Positions 43,235 to 53,203 of a DNA stretch of 64,000 nt are shown here, piece after piece. Each line of letters opens with the position of its first letter. Position 1 is the first letter of the stretch. Where the stretch lies: NCBI GenBank assembly GCA_963760435.1, contig CAVXDE010000033.1, positions 124,001 to 188,000 on the forward strand, written 5' to 3'. Below the pieces are notes generated by a model that was not told where the DNA came from, ran no database searches, and saw only the letters and a list, made by a program, of their open reading frames with translations. Both the position numbers and the translations under genes were made by a program. Origin of the DNA: JAFAXD01 sp963760435. Its GTDB lineage: Bacteria; Pseudomonadota; Alphaproteobacteria; Rhizobiales; Xanthobacteraceae.

Positions 43235-43935
43235 ATGCCCCGTCGAATTCTGTTCACCTCACAAAAAGGCGGTGTCGGAAAATCGACGCTTGCGCGCTCC
43301 ACAGCCGTGGCGCTCGCCTATGCGGGCCGCCGCGTGCTGCTCGCTGATTTCGATGTCGATCAGCGCACCTGCATGCGCTGGCAGGCACAGCGTCGTCGCG
43401 CGTGCGCTGGAGCCGAAGGTCGATGTCGCGGCTTTCTCCAAGGAGAAAAAGCTCGGACGCGTGGAGTTTGATTATCAGGACATCGTGATCGACACACGCG
43501 GGCAGCACGACGAGCTCAGCTTGGATCTCGCAACCTCGGCCGACGTCGTTTTTCTGCCTTCCAGTTTTTCCTTTGACGACGTGGCGCCGACATTGCGCGT
43601 CATCGAATCGCTGCGCAATGCGGGCGTGCCGTCGGCGCGCGTCGCGATCGTGTTTTGCCGAACAGGCGGTTCGAAGAAGCAGGCGCAGCAGGCGCGTTCG
43701 GTTCTGGAGATGAACAGGATCGCAGTGCTCGATGCCGTCCTGCCGCAGAAGGATGGGTTCATTTCGCTCTACGCGACCGGGCGCACCGGACGCGAAGCCA
43801 CGCAGTCAAAAACTGCGCTCGGTGGCGCTGGCGATGGATGAGGCGCTGCTTGCGTTCATCGAGAGCGCCAGCGAGTCGGTCCCGAAGCTCGTCGCAAACG
43901 GCGGCGAGCTTCTAGCGATCGGTCGTGTAGGTCCG
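43235..43935 (+). pseudogene. ParA/MinD-type ATPase with two apparent +1 frameshifts
   Basis: From ATG 43235: the deviant Walker A (TSQKGGVGKSTLARSTAVAL) and ADFDVDQRTCMRWQAQ. The frame then shifts by one base near 43397 and continues as ALEPKVDVAAFSKEKKLGRV and DIVIDTRGQHDELSLDLAT, ending LYATGRTGREATQSK. A second one-base shift in an A-run at 43808-43812 leads to LRSVALAMDEALLAFIESA. Removing one base at each site gives a continuous normal ParA of about 230 residues. The true stop is uncertain. Sequencing error or decay are both possible. Confidence 0.7.
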
Positions 43936-45188
43936 TCGATGATGGACTTCAGCGCCATGAGAACAGAGATCCGCGATTCGAAGTTCGCGGCTCCGCTTTT
44001 TCATTGGACCCGGAAACGCGGATCGGCAGCCGCGATCTTCGCTTTCCGGCAATCCGAGCTCACGCCGCACCATGTTGGCGCCGCGCACCATCGCGATCAT
44101 CTTGTAGAGCGCATGCGTGCGGCTCATGCCCTGCCGGCCGAAGCCGCAATCCGAGCTCAGCACCAGGCGCTCCGGCGGGACTGACTGCAGCGCTTTGCGG
44201 ATCAGCGCCGCGATGTTCTCTGCCAGTTCAACCTGCAGCGAACGGTGGCTCACAACCCCGATGCATATCTTCTTGTCCGCACTGAGCGCGGCCGCGACCT
44301 CGGCAATCTCCGCACCATCGTTCTCGGCAGCCTCGATGGTGATCACGTCCACATCGAGCTGATCCAGATAGGGCAGCGCCGGTTTGTAGGACGGTTCCTG
44401 CGCCAGACGCTGGGCAAACGGATTGCCCCAGCATGTATGGCACCAAACCTCGGTCTTCTGGCGCAGGCCGGCGACCTCGACATTGAACGCCGTCACGTAG
44501 TCCTTGAACGATATCTCGCCCTCGACACCGCCACTTCCATGCAGGCAGGGCTCTTCGATCTGAATGACGGCGCATCCCGCGTCGGCCAATCGCTGATATT
44601 CCTGATTGAGCGCGCGCGAGAACGCGAAGAGCTGGTCGCGCCGATCCTTGTAGAAGCCGACCGGCAACCTGCCGGTCGAGCATCTGGGCGCAGCAGCTTC
44701 CCATTTTCACGGGGCGCGCGGTCAGACGTTGCGCCACCTTCCAGATCGCGTCGTATTGCAGACTGCCCGGCCCGACTGGCCCCGACCACGCGCGGCGGGC
44801 GTAGCGTGTCGATGAACTCGCTCATGATATCGCCCGCGGTACCGGCGCGCTGCGCGAAACCGCGGCGAAGCGAGCCTATGGGGCGTGTCGCGCCGGGCTC
44901 CCCTGGGGCGAGCCCGTCCATGCGGTCGAACGCGTAGCCAAACCAGGAACGCCCTCCGACATCGAGATCGAAACGCATCTCGCCGTCGCTGACGATGTCG
45001 AGCCCGGCGCGGGTCTGGTCCGAGATCAGTGCCGCGACCGCATCACTGTATTGCTCGCGATAGACCGCATCACCGTTGAAGGCCGTCAGGAATGGCCGCC
45101 CCTGCAGGTTCTGCGTGAACCACTGCGGCCGCGGCAGCGAGCCGGTAATGGTGGTGGCAAGCGCGATGGATTTGGTGGCGACGAACAT
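43912..45188 (-). pseudogene. MetE-like methyltransferase with two apparent +1 frameshifts
   Basis: From ATG 45188: ALATTITGSLPRPQWFTQNL, ISDQTRAGLDIVSDGEMRFD. The match breaks in a GGGG run at 44780-44783; removing one G restores GPVGPGSLQYDAIWKVAQRL. A second extra base near 44662 precedes the frame with GFYKDRRDQLFAFSRALNQE, WCHTCWGNP (His/Cys zinc ligands) and LSSDCGFG (Cys). With both corrected the protein is a single MetE C-terminal-like enzyme of about 425 residues, the second of three in the window. Confidence 0.72.
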
Positions 45189-45340
45189 TTTCGGGGTGCA
45201 CCATTATTGGTCAGGATTGCTGTCGTGTTGCACAGGAACAGCATCTTCTCCATCCTGGCACGATCGCACAAGCCAAGCGCGCCGCCACAGCGGCGACAAT
45301 CAGCAAAAAGTGTCGCTGGCTTCTATGGGGAGAGAGCAAC

Positions 45341-46714
45341 ATGCCCGCCGCGCGCATCGATACCAAGCAACTGATTGATGAGCATCCGTTTGGCGCCTAC
45401 CAAGTCTGCATTTTTTTGATGTGTTTTGCCATCGCGACGCTGGATGGCTTCGACTCGATCATGATTGGCGCGGCCGTGCCCGGGATGCTGGCGACTTTGA
45501 AGTTGCAGCCAGTCGCGATCGGGTGGATTTTCACCCTGCAGGCACTCGGGGTCATCGCCGGCGCGATTGTGCTCGGGCCTTTGGCGGATCGGGTCGGCCG
45601 CAAGCATATGCTGATTGCGGCGACGCTGATCTTCGGATTTTTCTCGCTGCTGATCGCCTATTCGACGACATTCACCGAAATCGCGATCTACCGCGCTCTA
45701 TCGGGGGTCGGATTGGGCGGCGCGGTGCCGAGCGCACTCGCGTTCGGTTGCGAGTATGCGCCCCAGCGCATGCGCGCAACCGTCACGACCGGGATCTGGC
45801 TCGCGCTGCCGCTCGGCGGCATGTTGAGCGGCTTCACCGGCATCTGGCTGATCCCGCAATATGGCTGGACCATCCTGTTCATGGTCGGCGGGATCGTGCC
45901 GCTCATCGTCGCCGCACTCGCTTACATGCTGTTGCCGGAGTCGCTGTCCTACTTGAGTGAGCGTGGCACCGATCAGGCGCAAATGCGCCGCATCGCTGTT
46001 AGAATCGCTCCCGAACTCGGCAATCAGCCTGATGCCCAATTCTACTCCAGCGAGGAAAAAGCTCCCGGCGTGCCGGTCGCGCGGCTCTTCACCGACGGAC
46101 GAGCCTTATCCACGCTGCTGTTATGGGCGGTGTTCTTCCTGAGCTTTTTCATCATGATCTTCTTTGTCTCCTGGGCACCGACCTTGCTCACCAAGCTCGG
46201 CGCAACGCAGCAACAGGCGAGCGGAACGTTGGTCGCCTGGAACGTCGGCAGCATGCTGGCGACGTTGATCATCGGCCGGCTGATCGACAAAACCGGCTAT
46301 TTCCGGGTGCTGCCGTGGGCGTTCATCGTCATCGCGCTTGCGGTCTGGGTTCTCGGCGCGCTGGTCACGCAGTCCTACCTGATCGTTGCGTTCTTGATCG
46401 CCGTCGTCGGCTTCTTCGTCGGTGGCAGCAATTCCGGCCTGATGGCGTTGGCGGCCACGTCCTATCCGGTGTCGCTGCGCTCGACGGGCGTGGGCTGGGC
46501 CTATGGGGTCGGCGGGCGCGTCGGCGCGATGGTCGGTCCGATGCTCGGCGGCGTGCTGCTGCAAAGCGGCTGGAGCGCCGGCGAGATCTGCTACGTGATG
46601 GGCCTGCCCGTGCTGCTCGGTTCAGGCGTGCTGTGGCTGCTCAAGCGCGAAACCGAACGGCGCAATCAGGGCGCCGCGGCACCGGCTGCGCCGAGTCCAG
46701 TGCCGGCGGAGTAA
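45341..46714 (+). CDS. MFS transporter, aromatic acid:H+ symporter (AAHS) type
   Basis: 457 residues, 12 hydrophobic helices. The family motif DGFD is in helix 1 (FAIATLDGFDSIMIGAAVPG) and GPLADRVGRK between helices 2 and 3. RALSGVGLGGAVPSALAFGC and the second-half FLIAVVGFFVGGSNSGLMAL are AAHS features seen in PcaK, BenK and MhpT, which import benzoate-like acids. GGGGAGAG precedes ATG 45341. Confidence 0.9.
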   Translation: MPAARIDTKQLIDEHPFGAYQVCIFLMCFAIATLDGFDSIMIGAAVPGMLATLKLQPVAIGWIFTLQALGVIAGAIVLGPLADRVGRKHMLIAATLIFGFFSLLIAYSTTFTEIAIYRALSGVGLGGAVPSALAFGCEYAPQRMRATVTTGIWLALPLGGMLSGFTGIWLIPQYGWTILFMVGGIVPLIVAALAYMLLPESLSYLSERGTDQAQMRRIAVRIAPELGNQPDAQFYSSEEKAPGVPVARLFTDGRALSTLLLWAVFFLSFFIMIFFVSWAPTLLTKLGATQQQASGTLVAWNVGSMLATLIIGRLIDKTGYFRVLPWAFIVIALAVWVLGALVTQSYLIVAFLIAVVGFFVGGSNSGLMALAATSYPVSLRSTGVGWAYGVGGRVGAMVGPMLGGVLLQSGWSAGEICYVMGLPVLLGSGVLWLLKRETERRNQGAAAPAAPSPVPAE

Positions 46715-46725
46715 TTGCGCGAGCT

Positions 46726-47838
46726 TTACGCGGTTGCGACCTGCAGATTGCGGAAATGGCCGCCCTTGGAGATCGGGGTCAGTCCGCCGGCGATGTGCGT
46801 CCAGCTGTCGCCGCCATTCTCGCTGCAGAACACCTCGCCGTCGGTGTTGCCGGCGAACAGCGAATAGCCTCCGGGATAAACCACGGCATTGAGCGCCTCG
46901 ATGTTGGCGCGCGCATCCTTGGGCAAGCCGTGATTGGCCGGCTCCCAGGTGCGCCCGCCATCGCGCGTGCGGAGGACCGTCCCCTGCGCCTGGTGCGACT
47001 GGCGCCAGGTGCTCGGATCGTGCCGTGCACCGGACATCAGCATGACGCCGTCGTCGTGTGGATCGAGGATCAGCTGGTCGGGATAGCCGATATCGAAATC
47101 CAGCCCGGTTCGCCGCTCCCAGGTCTCGCCCGCATCGCGGCTGTGATAGAGCCCCATGCCGGTCGCCATGAAGAGCTCATCCGGGTTGGATGGCCGGAAC
47201 ACCAGGCGATGGATGTCCTTGTACCAGACGTCGTCCGGCCGATAGAAACTGCCGAGCTCGCGCCAGTTCACCCCGCCATCGCTGGTCTTCAGCAGCGCAC
47301 CCTGCTCGATGGTCGCGTAGAACACGTCGGGATCGCGCGGATCGAAGGTGAAGCTCTTGGTGTGCGCGATGTGCGGCGGAGGCGGAAACGTCCATTTGTC
47401 ATGGCCGGGCACCTTGCCGATCGCGGGCAGTTCGTTCCATGTCTTGCCGTAGTCCTGGCTGCGAAACAGCGATACCGGCTCAGTGCCGGCATAAATGGTG
47501 ACACCCGCGCGGCCAGCCACGCTCCCAAGCGAGTAGACGTGCTCGATCGTGAGCCCGTTGCTCCGCCGCTCCCAGGATCCACCTTCGTCGGGGCTGTAGA
47601 ACAGGCCGCCATGGTGCACGCCGGCAAAGTAGCCGCCGTTCACGGGCTCGATCAGCAGAGCACTGATGTGCTTGCCGGGCAGCCATAACCCGGACACATG
47701 CCAATCGGCGCCGGCTGTCCCGCGTTCGAGCACGCTGATGCCGTTGGTGGTCGCGACCAGCAATCGGGTCGGCTTGTCCGCGCACCGACAGACATTGGGG
47801 CCGTTGGTCGAAAGACACGCTGTCTGCGCTGCGGGCAT
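46726..47838 (-). CDS. Asp-box (BNR/VPS10-like) beta-propeller protein
   Basis: 370 residues with at least six Asp-boxes (S-x-D-x-G-x-x-W): SPDEGGSWERR, SQDYGKTWNEL, TSDGGVNWREL, SRDAGETWERR, TRDGGRTWEPA, and SENGGDSWTHI. These form a 6- to 7-bladed propeller as in sialidases, sortilin (VPS10) and plant photosystem-assembly factors. No signal peptide is visible, suggesting a cytoplasmic protein. The catalytic residues of sialidases cannot be assigned. The gene is convergent with the MFS gene. Confidence 0.82.
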   Translation of the reverse strand: MPAAQTACLSTNGPNVCRCADKPTRLLVATTNGISVLERGTAGADWHVSGLWLPGKHISALLIEPVNGGYFAGVHHGGLFYSPDEGGSWERRSNGLTIEHVYSLGSVAGRAGVTIYAGTEPVSLFRSQDYGKTWNELPAIGKVPGHDKWTFPPPPHIAHTKSFTFDPRDPDVFYATIEQGALLKTSDGGVNWRELGSFYRPDDVWYKDIHRLVFRPSNPDELFMATGMGLYHSRDAGETWERRTGLDFDIGYPDQLILDPHDDGVMLMSGARHDPSTWRQSHQAQGTVLRTRDGGRTWEPANHGLPKDARANIEALNAVVYPGGYSLFAGNTDGEVFCSENGGDSWTHIAGGLTPISKGGHFRNLQVATA

Positions 47839-47942
47839 GGCACATCTCCCTTCGTGGGCGGCACGAGGCAGGCCGCCTTGTTGGCCGCATGCTACGATAA
47901 GCTTCTAAACTCGCAAGACGCCAAAATGGGGAGGACCGGACA

Positions 47943-49118
47943 ATGCTGCGCAGCGCGGAGAGGATTCTCACGACCCATTCGGGCAGCCTGCCGCGGCCGC
48001 GCGATTTGTTGGCCCCGTTGCACGCCAAGGACGCCGGCGATCCTTATGATCGGACCGCGCTTGCAGATCGCGTGCGCACGTCCGTGCGCGACGTGGTGCG
48101 ACGGCAAATCGATCTCGGCATCGATGTTGTCGATGATGGGGAGCACAGCAAGTCGAGCTTCGCCATGTATGCGCGCGCTCGCTTCGGCGGCCTCGAGCGA
48201 ACCACCAAGCCGCAGGCGCATGCTGTCGGCGCAACCCGCGATTCGCTGGCTTTCCCAGACGTCTACGAAGACATGCGCGTCATGTTCGCGGCCCGCACGG
48301 CAGCCAGTGGCCGGCCGCGCGGCATGACGGCGCTGCTGTGCACCGGACCTGTCAAATATATCGGGCAAGACGAAGTGCGCGCGGATATCGAGAACCTGAA
48401 AGCCGCGCTGGTAGGTACCGCAGTCAAAGAAGCGTTCATCACCGCGATCTCTCCGACCAATCTCGAAATGTATTTTCAGAATCAATACTACAAATCGGAG
48501 GAAGAATATCTGGCCGCCCTCGCCGATGCCATGAACGAGGAATATCGCGCCATCGTCGATGCGGGTTTTCTGCTGCAGATCGACGACCCACGTTTGATCA
48601 CCCACTACAATCGGGATCCCGCGCTCAGCATCGCCGAATGCCGAAAATTCATCGCGCTGCGGGTCGAAATCCTGAACCACGCGTTGCGTGGCATTCCCGA
48701 AGACCGTGTGCGGTTTCATACATGCTACAGCGTCAACGTCGGGCCGCGCGTGCACGATCTCGAACTGAAGCATTACGTCGATCTCATGCTCAAGATCCAC
48801 GCCCAGGCCTATTCGATCGAAGCCTCGAACCCGCGCCATGAGCACGAATGGCAGGTCTGGGAAGCCGTGAAGTTGCCGCCGGGCAAAATCCTGATCCCGG
48901 GCGTGGTGTCACATTGTGTGTATCAGGTCGAGCATCCCGAGTTGGTGGCGCAGCGGATCGAACGGTTCGCCCGGGTGGTCGGCAAGCACAACGTGATCGG
49001 CGGCAATGATTGCGGATTTGCGACCTCCGCGGCGGGCGATGAGGTCCATCCCGACACGGCCTGGGCCAAGCTCGCTTCGCTGGTCGAGGGCGCACGCCTG
49101 GCAAGCGCGCGATTATGA
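47943..49118 (+). CDS. MetE C-terminal-like zinc methyltransferase-fold protein
   Basis: 391 residues: ILTTHSGSLPRP, IDVVDDGEHSKSSFAMYARA, VRFHTCYSVNVG (His/Cys zinc ligands) and GGNDCGFAT (Cys). Only the catalytic half of MetE is present, as for the gene at 7959. The zinc ligands are intact, so it may transfer methyl or alkyl groups between thiols and other substrates. GGGGAGGA precedes ATG 47943. The stop overlaps the following Bug gene start by four bases. Confidence 0.85.
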   Translation: MLRSAERILTTHSGSLPRPRDLLAPLHAKDAGDPYDRTALADRVRTSVRDVVRRQIDLGIDVVDDGEHSKSSFAMYARARFGGLERTTKPQAHAVGATRDSLAFPDVYEDMRVMFAARTAASGRPRGMTALLCTGPVKYIGQDEVRADIENLKAALVGTAVKEAFITAISPTNLEMYFQNQYYKSEEEYLAALADAMNEEYRAIVDAGFLLQIDDPRLITHYNRDPALSIAECRKFIALRVEILNHALRGIPEDRVRFHTCYSVNVGPRVHDLELKHYVDLMLKIHAQAYSIEASNPRHEHEWQVWEAVKLPPGKILIPGVVSHCVYQVEHPELVAQRIERFARVVGKHNVIGGNDCGFATSAAGDEVHPDTAWAKLASLVEGARLASARL

Positions 49119-50119
49119 GCAAGACGATCATGAACAATGTCTTTGGCCGGATGCTGTCCGCGTTCGCTCTGCTGGCTGGGCTTGTTGCGGCGACGACGCC
49201 CTCGCGCGCCGAGGCTCCAGGGCAGCCGTGGCCGCAGCGCACCGTCAAATTCATCGTGCCGTTTGGAGCCGGGAGTGCGACCGATATCGACGCGCGGCTG
49301 TTTGCTGATCGGCTCGCGGCCCGCTGGGGCAGGTCGGTCGTGGTCGACAACCGTCCCGGTGGCGACGGGCTCGTGGCCATCGGCGCGTTTGTGGGTGCCA
49401 ATGACGATCATACGCTGTTGTTCGCATCCGCCGGAACCTTCACCGTTCATCCCTATGAGCACGAGAAGCTGCCCTACGATGCGCGGCTTGATCTGTTGCC
49501 GATCGCGAGCGTGGCGGCCGTGGTGCTCGCGATCTCCGTGACGGATAGCTTGGAGGCGCGCACGCTGGCCGAGCTTGCCGCGTTGGCGCGGGCGCGTCCC
49601 GGCAAGCTCAACGTCGCTGCCGCGCAGGGCCTGAGCGATTTCCTGCTGTCCGGTTTTCTCGTGAGCTCGGGCGTCGAGATGGCGCGAATTCCCTATCGCG
49701 ACATCCTGCAGGCGCCGAATGATCTCGCTGAGGGGCGCATCCAGGTGCTGATGACGTCGCTCGCCGTGGTGCTGCCGTTCACGCAGACTGGCCGCGTGCG
49801 GGTCCTCGCTGTCAACAGCCGCACGCGTGCGCCGGCGATGCCGCAAGTGCCGACTGCGATCGAAGCCGGTTATCCGGCCCTGACCTTGGAGGGCATGAAT
49901 GGACTGTTCGGTCCGCGCGGCATGTCGGACGAACTTCGCCAGCGTATTGCGGACGACGTCCTTGCGGCCGCCGCGGATCCCGTGATTCCTGAGCGGCTCG
50001 CCTCCATCGGGCAGATCATGCAACTCGCCGGCCCAGCGGAATTCGCCGCCGCGATCGACGAGCAGCGCGCGACGCTCGCGTCCATTGCCAAGTCCCTGGG
50101 TCTTAAGCCGGCGCAATGA
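49115..50119 (+). CDS. Bug-family substrate-binding protein
   Basis: 334 residues. The signal ends TTPSRAEA. Bug motifs: WPQRTVKFIVPFGAGSATDI, VDNRPGGDGLVAIGAFVGAN, and AMPQVPTAIEAGYPALTLEG. Start ATG 49115 overlaps the MetE-like stop as ATGA, showing coupling. The pair suggests that the bound acid feeds the MetE-like reaction. Confidence 0.88.
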   Translation: MSKTIMNNVFGRMLSAFALLAGLVAATTPSRAEAPGQPWPQRTVKFIVPFGAGSATDIDARLFADRLAARWGRSVVVDNRPGGDGLVAIGAFVGANDDHTLLFASAGTFTVHPYEHEKLPYDARLDLLPIASVAAVVLAISVTDSLEARTLAELAALARARPGKLNVAAAQGLSDFLLSGFLVSSGVEMARIPYRDILQAPNDLAEGRIQVLMTSLAVVLPFTQTGRVRVLAVNSRTRAPAMPQVPTAIEAGYPALTLEGMNGLFGPRGMSDELRQRIADDVLAAAADPVIPERLASIGQIMQLAGPAEFAAAIDEQRATLASIAKSLGLKPAQ

Positions 50120-50202
50120 ATCGCGGGCTGATGGTGTCCTTCCGCAATCACGAGCGCAGCGTCTGTAACCACTCCCGAGAACCCCCCAAAAGGAGCCCCG
50201 AA

Positions 50203-50977
50203 TTGGCCGGTCATGTGATGCAGGTGAGCGTGCGGGGCACGCGCGTTGAGATGCTGGAGCTGGGCGGTGGCCGCCCCATGCTGTTCCTGAATGCGGGGAT
50301 CGGGATCGACCCGGGCACCGCCGCACTGAACCGCTTGGCCGAACGCCTGCGCGTGATCGTCCCGATCGCATCCCGGTTTCGGCGCCTCCGAGCGGCCGCC
50401 GTGGATGACGACGGTGGATGATCTCTCCTATTTCTATCTCGACGTCTTGGATGCGCTCGATCTCAACGCGGTGATCCTGGTCGGCGTATCGTTCGGGGCT
50501 TGGGTCGCAGCGGAAATCGCGGTCAAGTGTACGACGCGCCTGTCACATCTCGTCATGGCAGACGCCGTTGGCATCAAGGTCGGCGATCGCGAAACGCGCG
50601 ATATCGCCGACATCTTTGCCATGACCGAGGATGAGTTCAATGCAGCGGCGTTTGCGAAACCGAGCATCGGCGCAAAGGACTACAAATCCATGGCGGAGTC
50701 CGATCTTCTGGCGACGGCGCGCAATCGCGAGCAGCTCGCGCGGTTTGCCTGGTCGCCCTACATGCACGATCCCAAACTTCGCCATCGCCTGCATCGTATC
50801 GGCGTTCCAACACTGTTTCTCTGGGGCGCGCAGGATCGGATCGTATCGGCGGATTACGGCCGGCGCTATTGCGCTGCCGTGCCGGGCGCGCGCTTCGAGT
50901 TGATCGATGATGCCGGTCATCTGCCGCATATCGAGCAACCGGAGGCATTTGCCGGGAAGGTTCTGGATTTTATCTGA
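50203..50977 (+). pseudogene. Alpha/beta hydrolase with one apparent +1 frameshift
   Basis: The start is TTG 50203, set by AAGGAG 7 nt upstream. The first part reads VSVRGTRVEMLELGGGRPML. At about 50371 one extra T shifts the frame; without it the text is PGFGASERPPWMTTVDDLSY. The second part has the nucleophile elbow GVSFG, Asp in LWGAQDRIV and His in DDAGHLPHIEQPE, a complete triad. The corrected length is 257 residues. It lies between the Bug and luciferase-like genes in one direction, so is probably in the same operon. Confidence 0.75.
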
Positions 50978-50998
50978 AGGCATCCGCGAGGAGGCGAT

Positions 50999-52186
50999 AT
51001 GCGAGTTTATTACTTCACCGAGCAGCCCTATCCGGACGCCTGGAATGACCACCAGGGCACGCTACGTGTAACGCTGCCGAACCGGCGGCTCGATCCCGAG
51101 ATCGCGGCCGATTTGTTCCACCGCTACTATGATGAGTGGATGCTGGCCGATGAGCTTGGCCTCGACGTGATGGTCAACGAGCACCATCAGACAGCGACCT
51201 GCATGTCCTCGACCTGCATTGTCGGCTTGTCGGTGCTGGCGCGCATCACTAAACGCGCGCGCATCCTGGTGCTTGGCTATCCGCTCGGCCACCGCACCGA
51301 TCCGCTGCGCGTCGCCGAGGAACTCGCCACGGTCGACGTGATTTCGCGCGGCCGGCTCGACATGGGCTTCGTCAAGGGCGTGCCTTATGAGTTCGCCTGC
51401 TCCAACCAGAATGCCGTCGGCGTGATGGACCGTTTCTGGGAGGCGCATGATTTTATCATCAAGGCGATGACCTCCCACGACGCGCCGTTCAATTGGGAGA
51501 GCGAGAACTTCCACTACCGCTATGTGAACATCTGGCCGCGTCCCTATCAGACGCCGCATCCGCCGGTGTGGAGCACCACCGCGAGCCGCAACAACGCGCG
51601 TGTGCTCGGCGAGAAGGGCTACGTCATGGCCGTGCTCGGATTCGGCTACAACACGCGGCCGCTCTATGACGTTTATCGCCAGGGTTACGTGGCGACGCAC
51701 CGAGCTGCGCCGCCTCCCGACCGGTTTGGTTATCTGGGCCTCGTCGCCGTCGGGTCGAACGAACGCAAGGCGCGCGAGCGCGCGGAATATATTGCCTCCT
51801 ACCTCCGCTCGAGCGCGATCGTGTCGCCGGCGTTCCGCAATCCGCCGGGCTACCTGTCGATCGAGGATAACGCGCGCCTGCTCGCCGGGAAGGCTCCCGG
51901 TCGCAGCATGACCAAGGCCGGCCGTCCCATCGACATGCGCACCGCCTCTGTGCAGGAGCTGATCGACGCGGCGATCATGTTCTGTGGTACGCCGGATCAG
52001 GTCTACGATCAGATCGTTGATTTTTGCGCGCACTGCGGCGGTATGGGCAATCTGCTGATGATGGGCCACGCCGGCTCGCTCTCCCATGACGAGACCGTCG
52101 ACAACATCAGCCTGTTCGCCAAGGAGGTGTTGCCACGGCTCAAGGAATACAAACAGCCGAGCGTCGACGTGGTCAGTGCAGCGTGA
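50999..52186 (+). CDS. LLM-class flavin-dependent oxidoreductase (bacterial luciferase-like)
   Basis: 395 residues. LDVMVNEHHQTATCMSSTCI, LAEELATVDVISRGRLDMGF, and IWPRPYQTPHPPVWSTTASR are typical of luciferase-like monooxygenases of the FMNH2-using group. The substrate is unknown. GAGGAGG precedes ATG 50999. It is the last gene of the MetE-like/Bug/hydrolase set and its end overlaps the convergent DUF429-like gene by 14 bp. Confidence 0.9.
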   Translation: MRVYYFTEQPYPDAWNDHQGTLRVTLPNRRLDPEIAADLFHRYYDEWMLADELGLDVMVNEHHQTATCMSSTCIVGLSVLARITKRARILVLGYPLGHRTDPLRVAEELATVDVISRGRLDMGFVKGVPYEFACSNQNAVGVMDRFWEAHDFIIKAMTSHDAPFNWESENFHYRYVNIWPRPYQTPHPPVWSTTASRNNARVLGEKGYVMAVLGFGYNTRPLYDVYRQGYVATHRAAPPPDRFGYLGLVAVGSNERKARERAEYIASYLRSSAIVSPAFRNPPGYLSIEDNARLLAGKAPGRSMTKAGRPIDMRTASVQELIDAAIMFCGTPDQVYDQIVDFCAHCGGMGNLLMMGHAGSLSHDETVDNISLFAKEVLPRLKEYKQPSVDVVSAA

Positions 52187-53021
52187 TGCGGCTCGGTTTC
52201 GACCGACGCGCAGTGCGCTGCGTGGCGCTGCGTCTCGGGCCAGTGACCCCCAAGATCCAACCCTCGACCTGCGCGACCGCGCGCTCGGCCGGGGTAAGAT
52301 CCGGCTTCAGGTAACCCGGAAGCATTCCGTTCCGGTCGGCCCGCGCGAGCCAGGCGGCGATGCAGAAGGCGTCGTGCTGATCGGGCGTGCGATCCTCGGG
52401 TGGGAAGCCCCGGCGCCACAGCGACGGATAGACCTCGGCAATCGCTGAACGGCCGGCCGGAATATCCCACCCGTCGAACGGCCAGAAATGAACGCGCGAG
52501 CCAAGCCGTTGGCGGATGAACCGCAGCCAGGGAAGCCCGGCATGGGTCGATTTCGCCACCGAGCCCGGCACGTCGAAGTGAAAAACCGATTTAGCGCCGC
52601 CGGCATATTCCTCGGCGAGCCGCCGCCAGCGCCTACTGCCGGCTCGCGCGGCGCCGTTGCCCCGAATGCCGTCGCGTACGAAATCGACGTAGATATTGTC
52701 CCCATCGGTCGGCCAGTGGCGCTGGAAATCGTCCAGAAAGGCGGCCCAGTCGGGCTCCAGGCCATGCGTCTCGAAATAGCGCAGCGGAAATGAGAAGCCG
52801 TGATCGATGCCGACGAGCGTCGGCGGACCCTCGGAGAGTTGCTGCACCAGCCATTCGGCGATGCCCCGGCGGGTCCAATACTTCCGCGGCGAAGGTGGCG
52901 GTTGAACCTCCTCAGGAGCTGAGTTGCTCTCGGCGAGATAGACGCGTAACCCCGCGAGGCTCGCGGTCGGCACCTGCGCACCCGAATAATCGATACCGAT
53001 ATGTCGTTGGAAAACGGTCAT
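52173..53021 (-). CDS. DUF429-like predicted nuclease (RNase H fold)
   Basis: 282 residues. IGIDYSGAQVPTASLAGLRV at the start, LVGIDHGFSFP, AIAEVYPSLWRR and DQHDAFCIAAWLA match the Asp-rich pattern of DUF429 predicted nucleases. The role is unknown. The C-terminus is basic (RRSATQRTARRSKPSRI). The last codons overlap the luciferase-like gene. Confidence 0.7.
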   Translation of the reverse strand: MTVFQRHIGIDYSGAQVPTASLAGLRVYLAESNSAPEEVQPPPSPRKYWTRRGIAEWLVQQLSEGPPTLVGIDHGFSFPLRYFETHGLEPDWAAFLDDFQRHWPTDGDNIYVDFVRDGIRGNGAARAGSRRWRRLAEEYAGGAKSVFHFDVPGSVAKSTHAGLPWLRFIRQRLGSRVHFWPFDGWDIPAGRSAIAEVYPSLWRRGFPPEDRTPDQHDAFCIAAWLARADRNGMLPGYLKPDLTPAERAVAQVEGWILGVTGPRRSATQRTARRSKPSRITLH

Positions 53022-53203
53022 CGGGGGGCTTTGTCGTTGCGGTTCAGGAGCTGACCAGGAACCTCACGGCGATACTTCCAGAGAACGCGAGCATACGTTT
53101 GTATAGCTGTCAATTCGGCTGCCCGTGGAAGATAACGGGATCGACGCGATCTGAGTTTTCGGGTGGGTGCCGGATCGCCTGTTCGTGGCTGGATTCGAAC
53201 CTT

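Noticed and set aside
46123..47688. 521-residue plus-strand frame over the MFS end and Asp-box gene
   Set aside because: It spans two genes on different strands and lacks motifs; the six Asp-boxes are on the minus strand.
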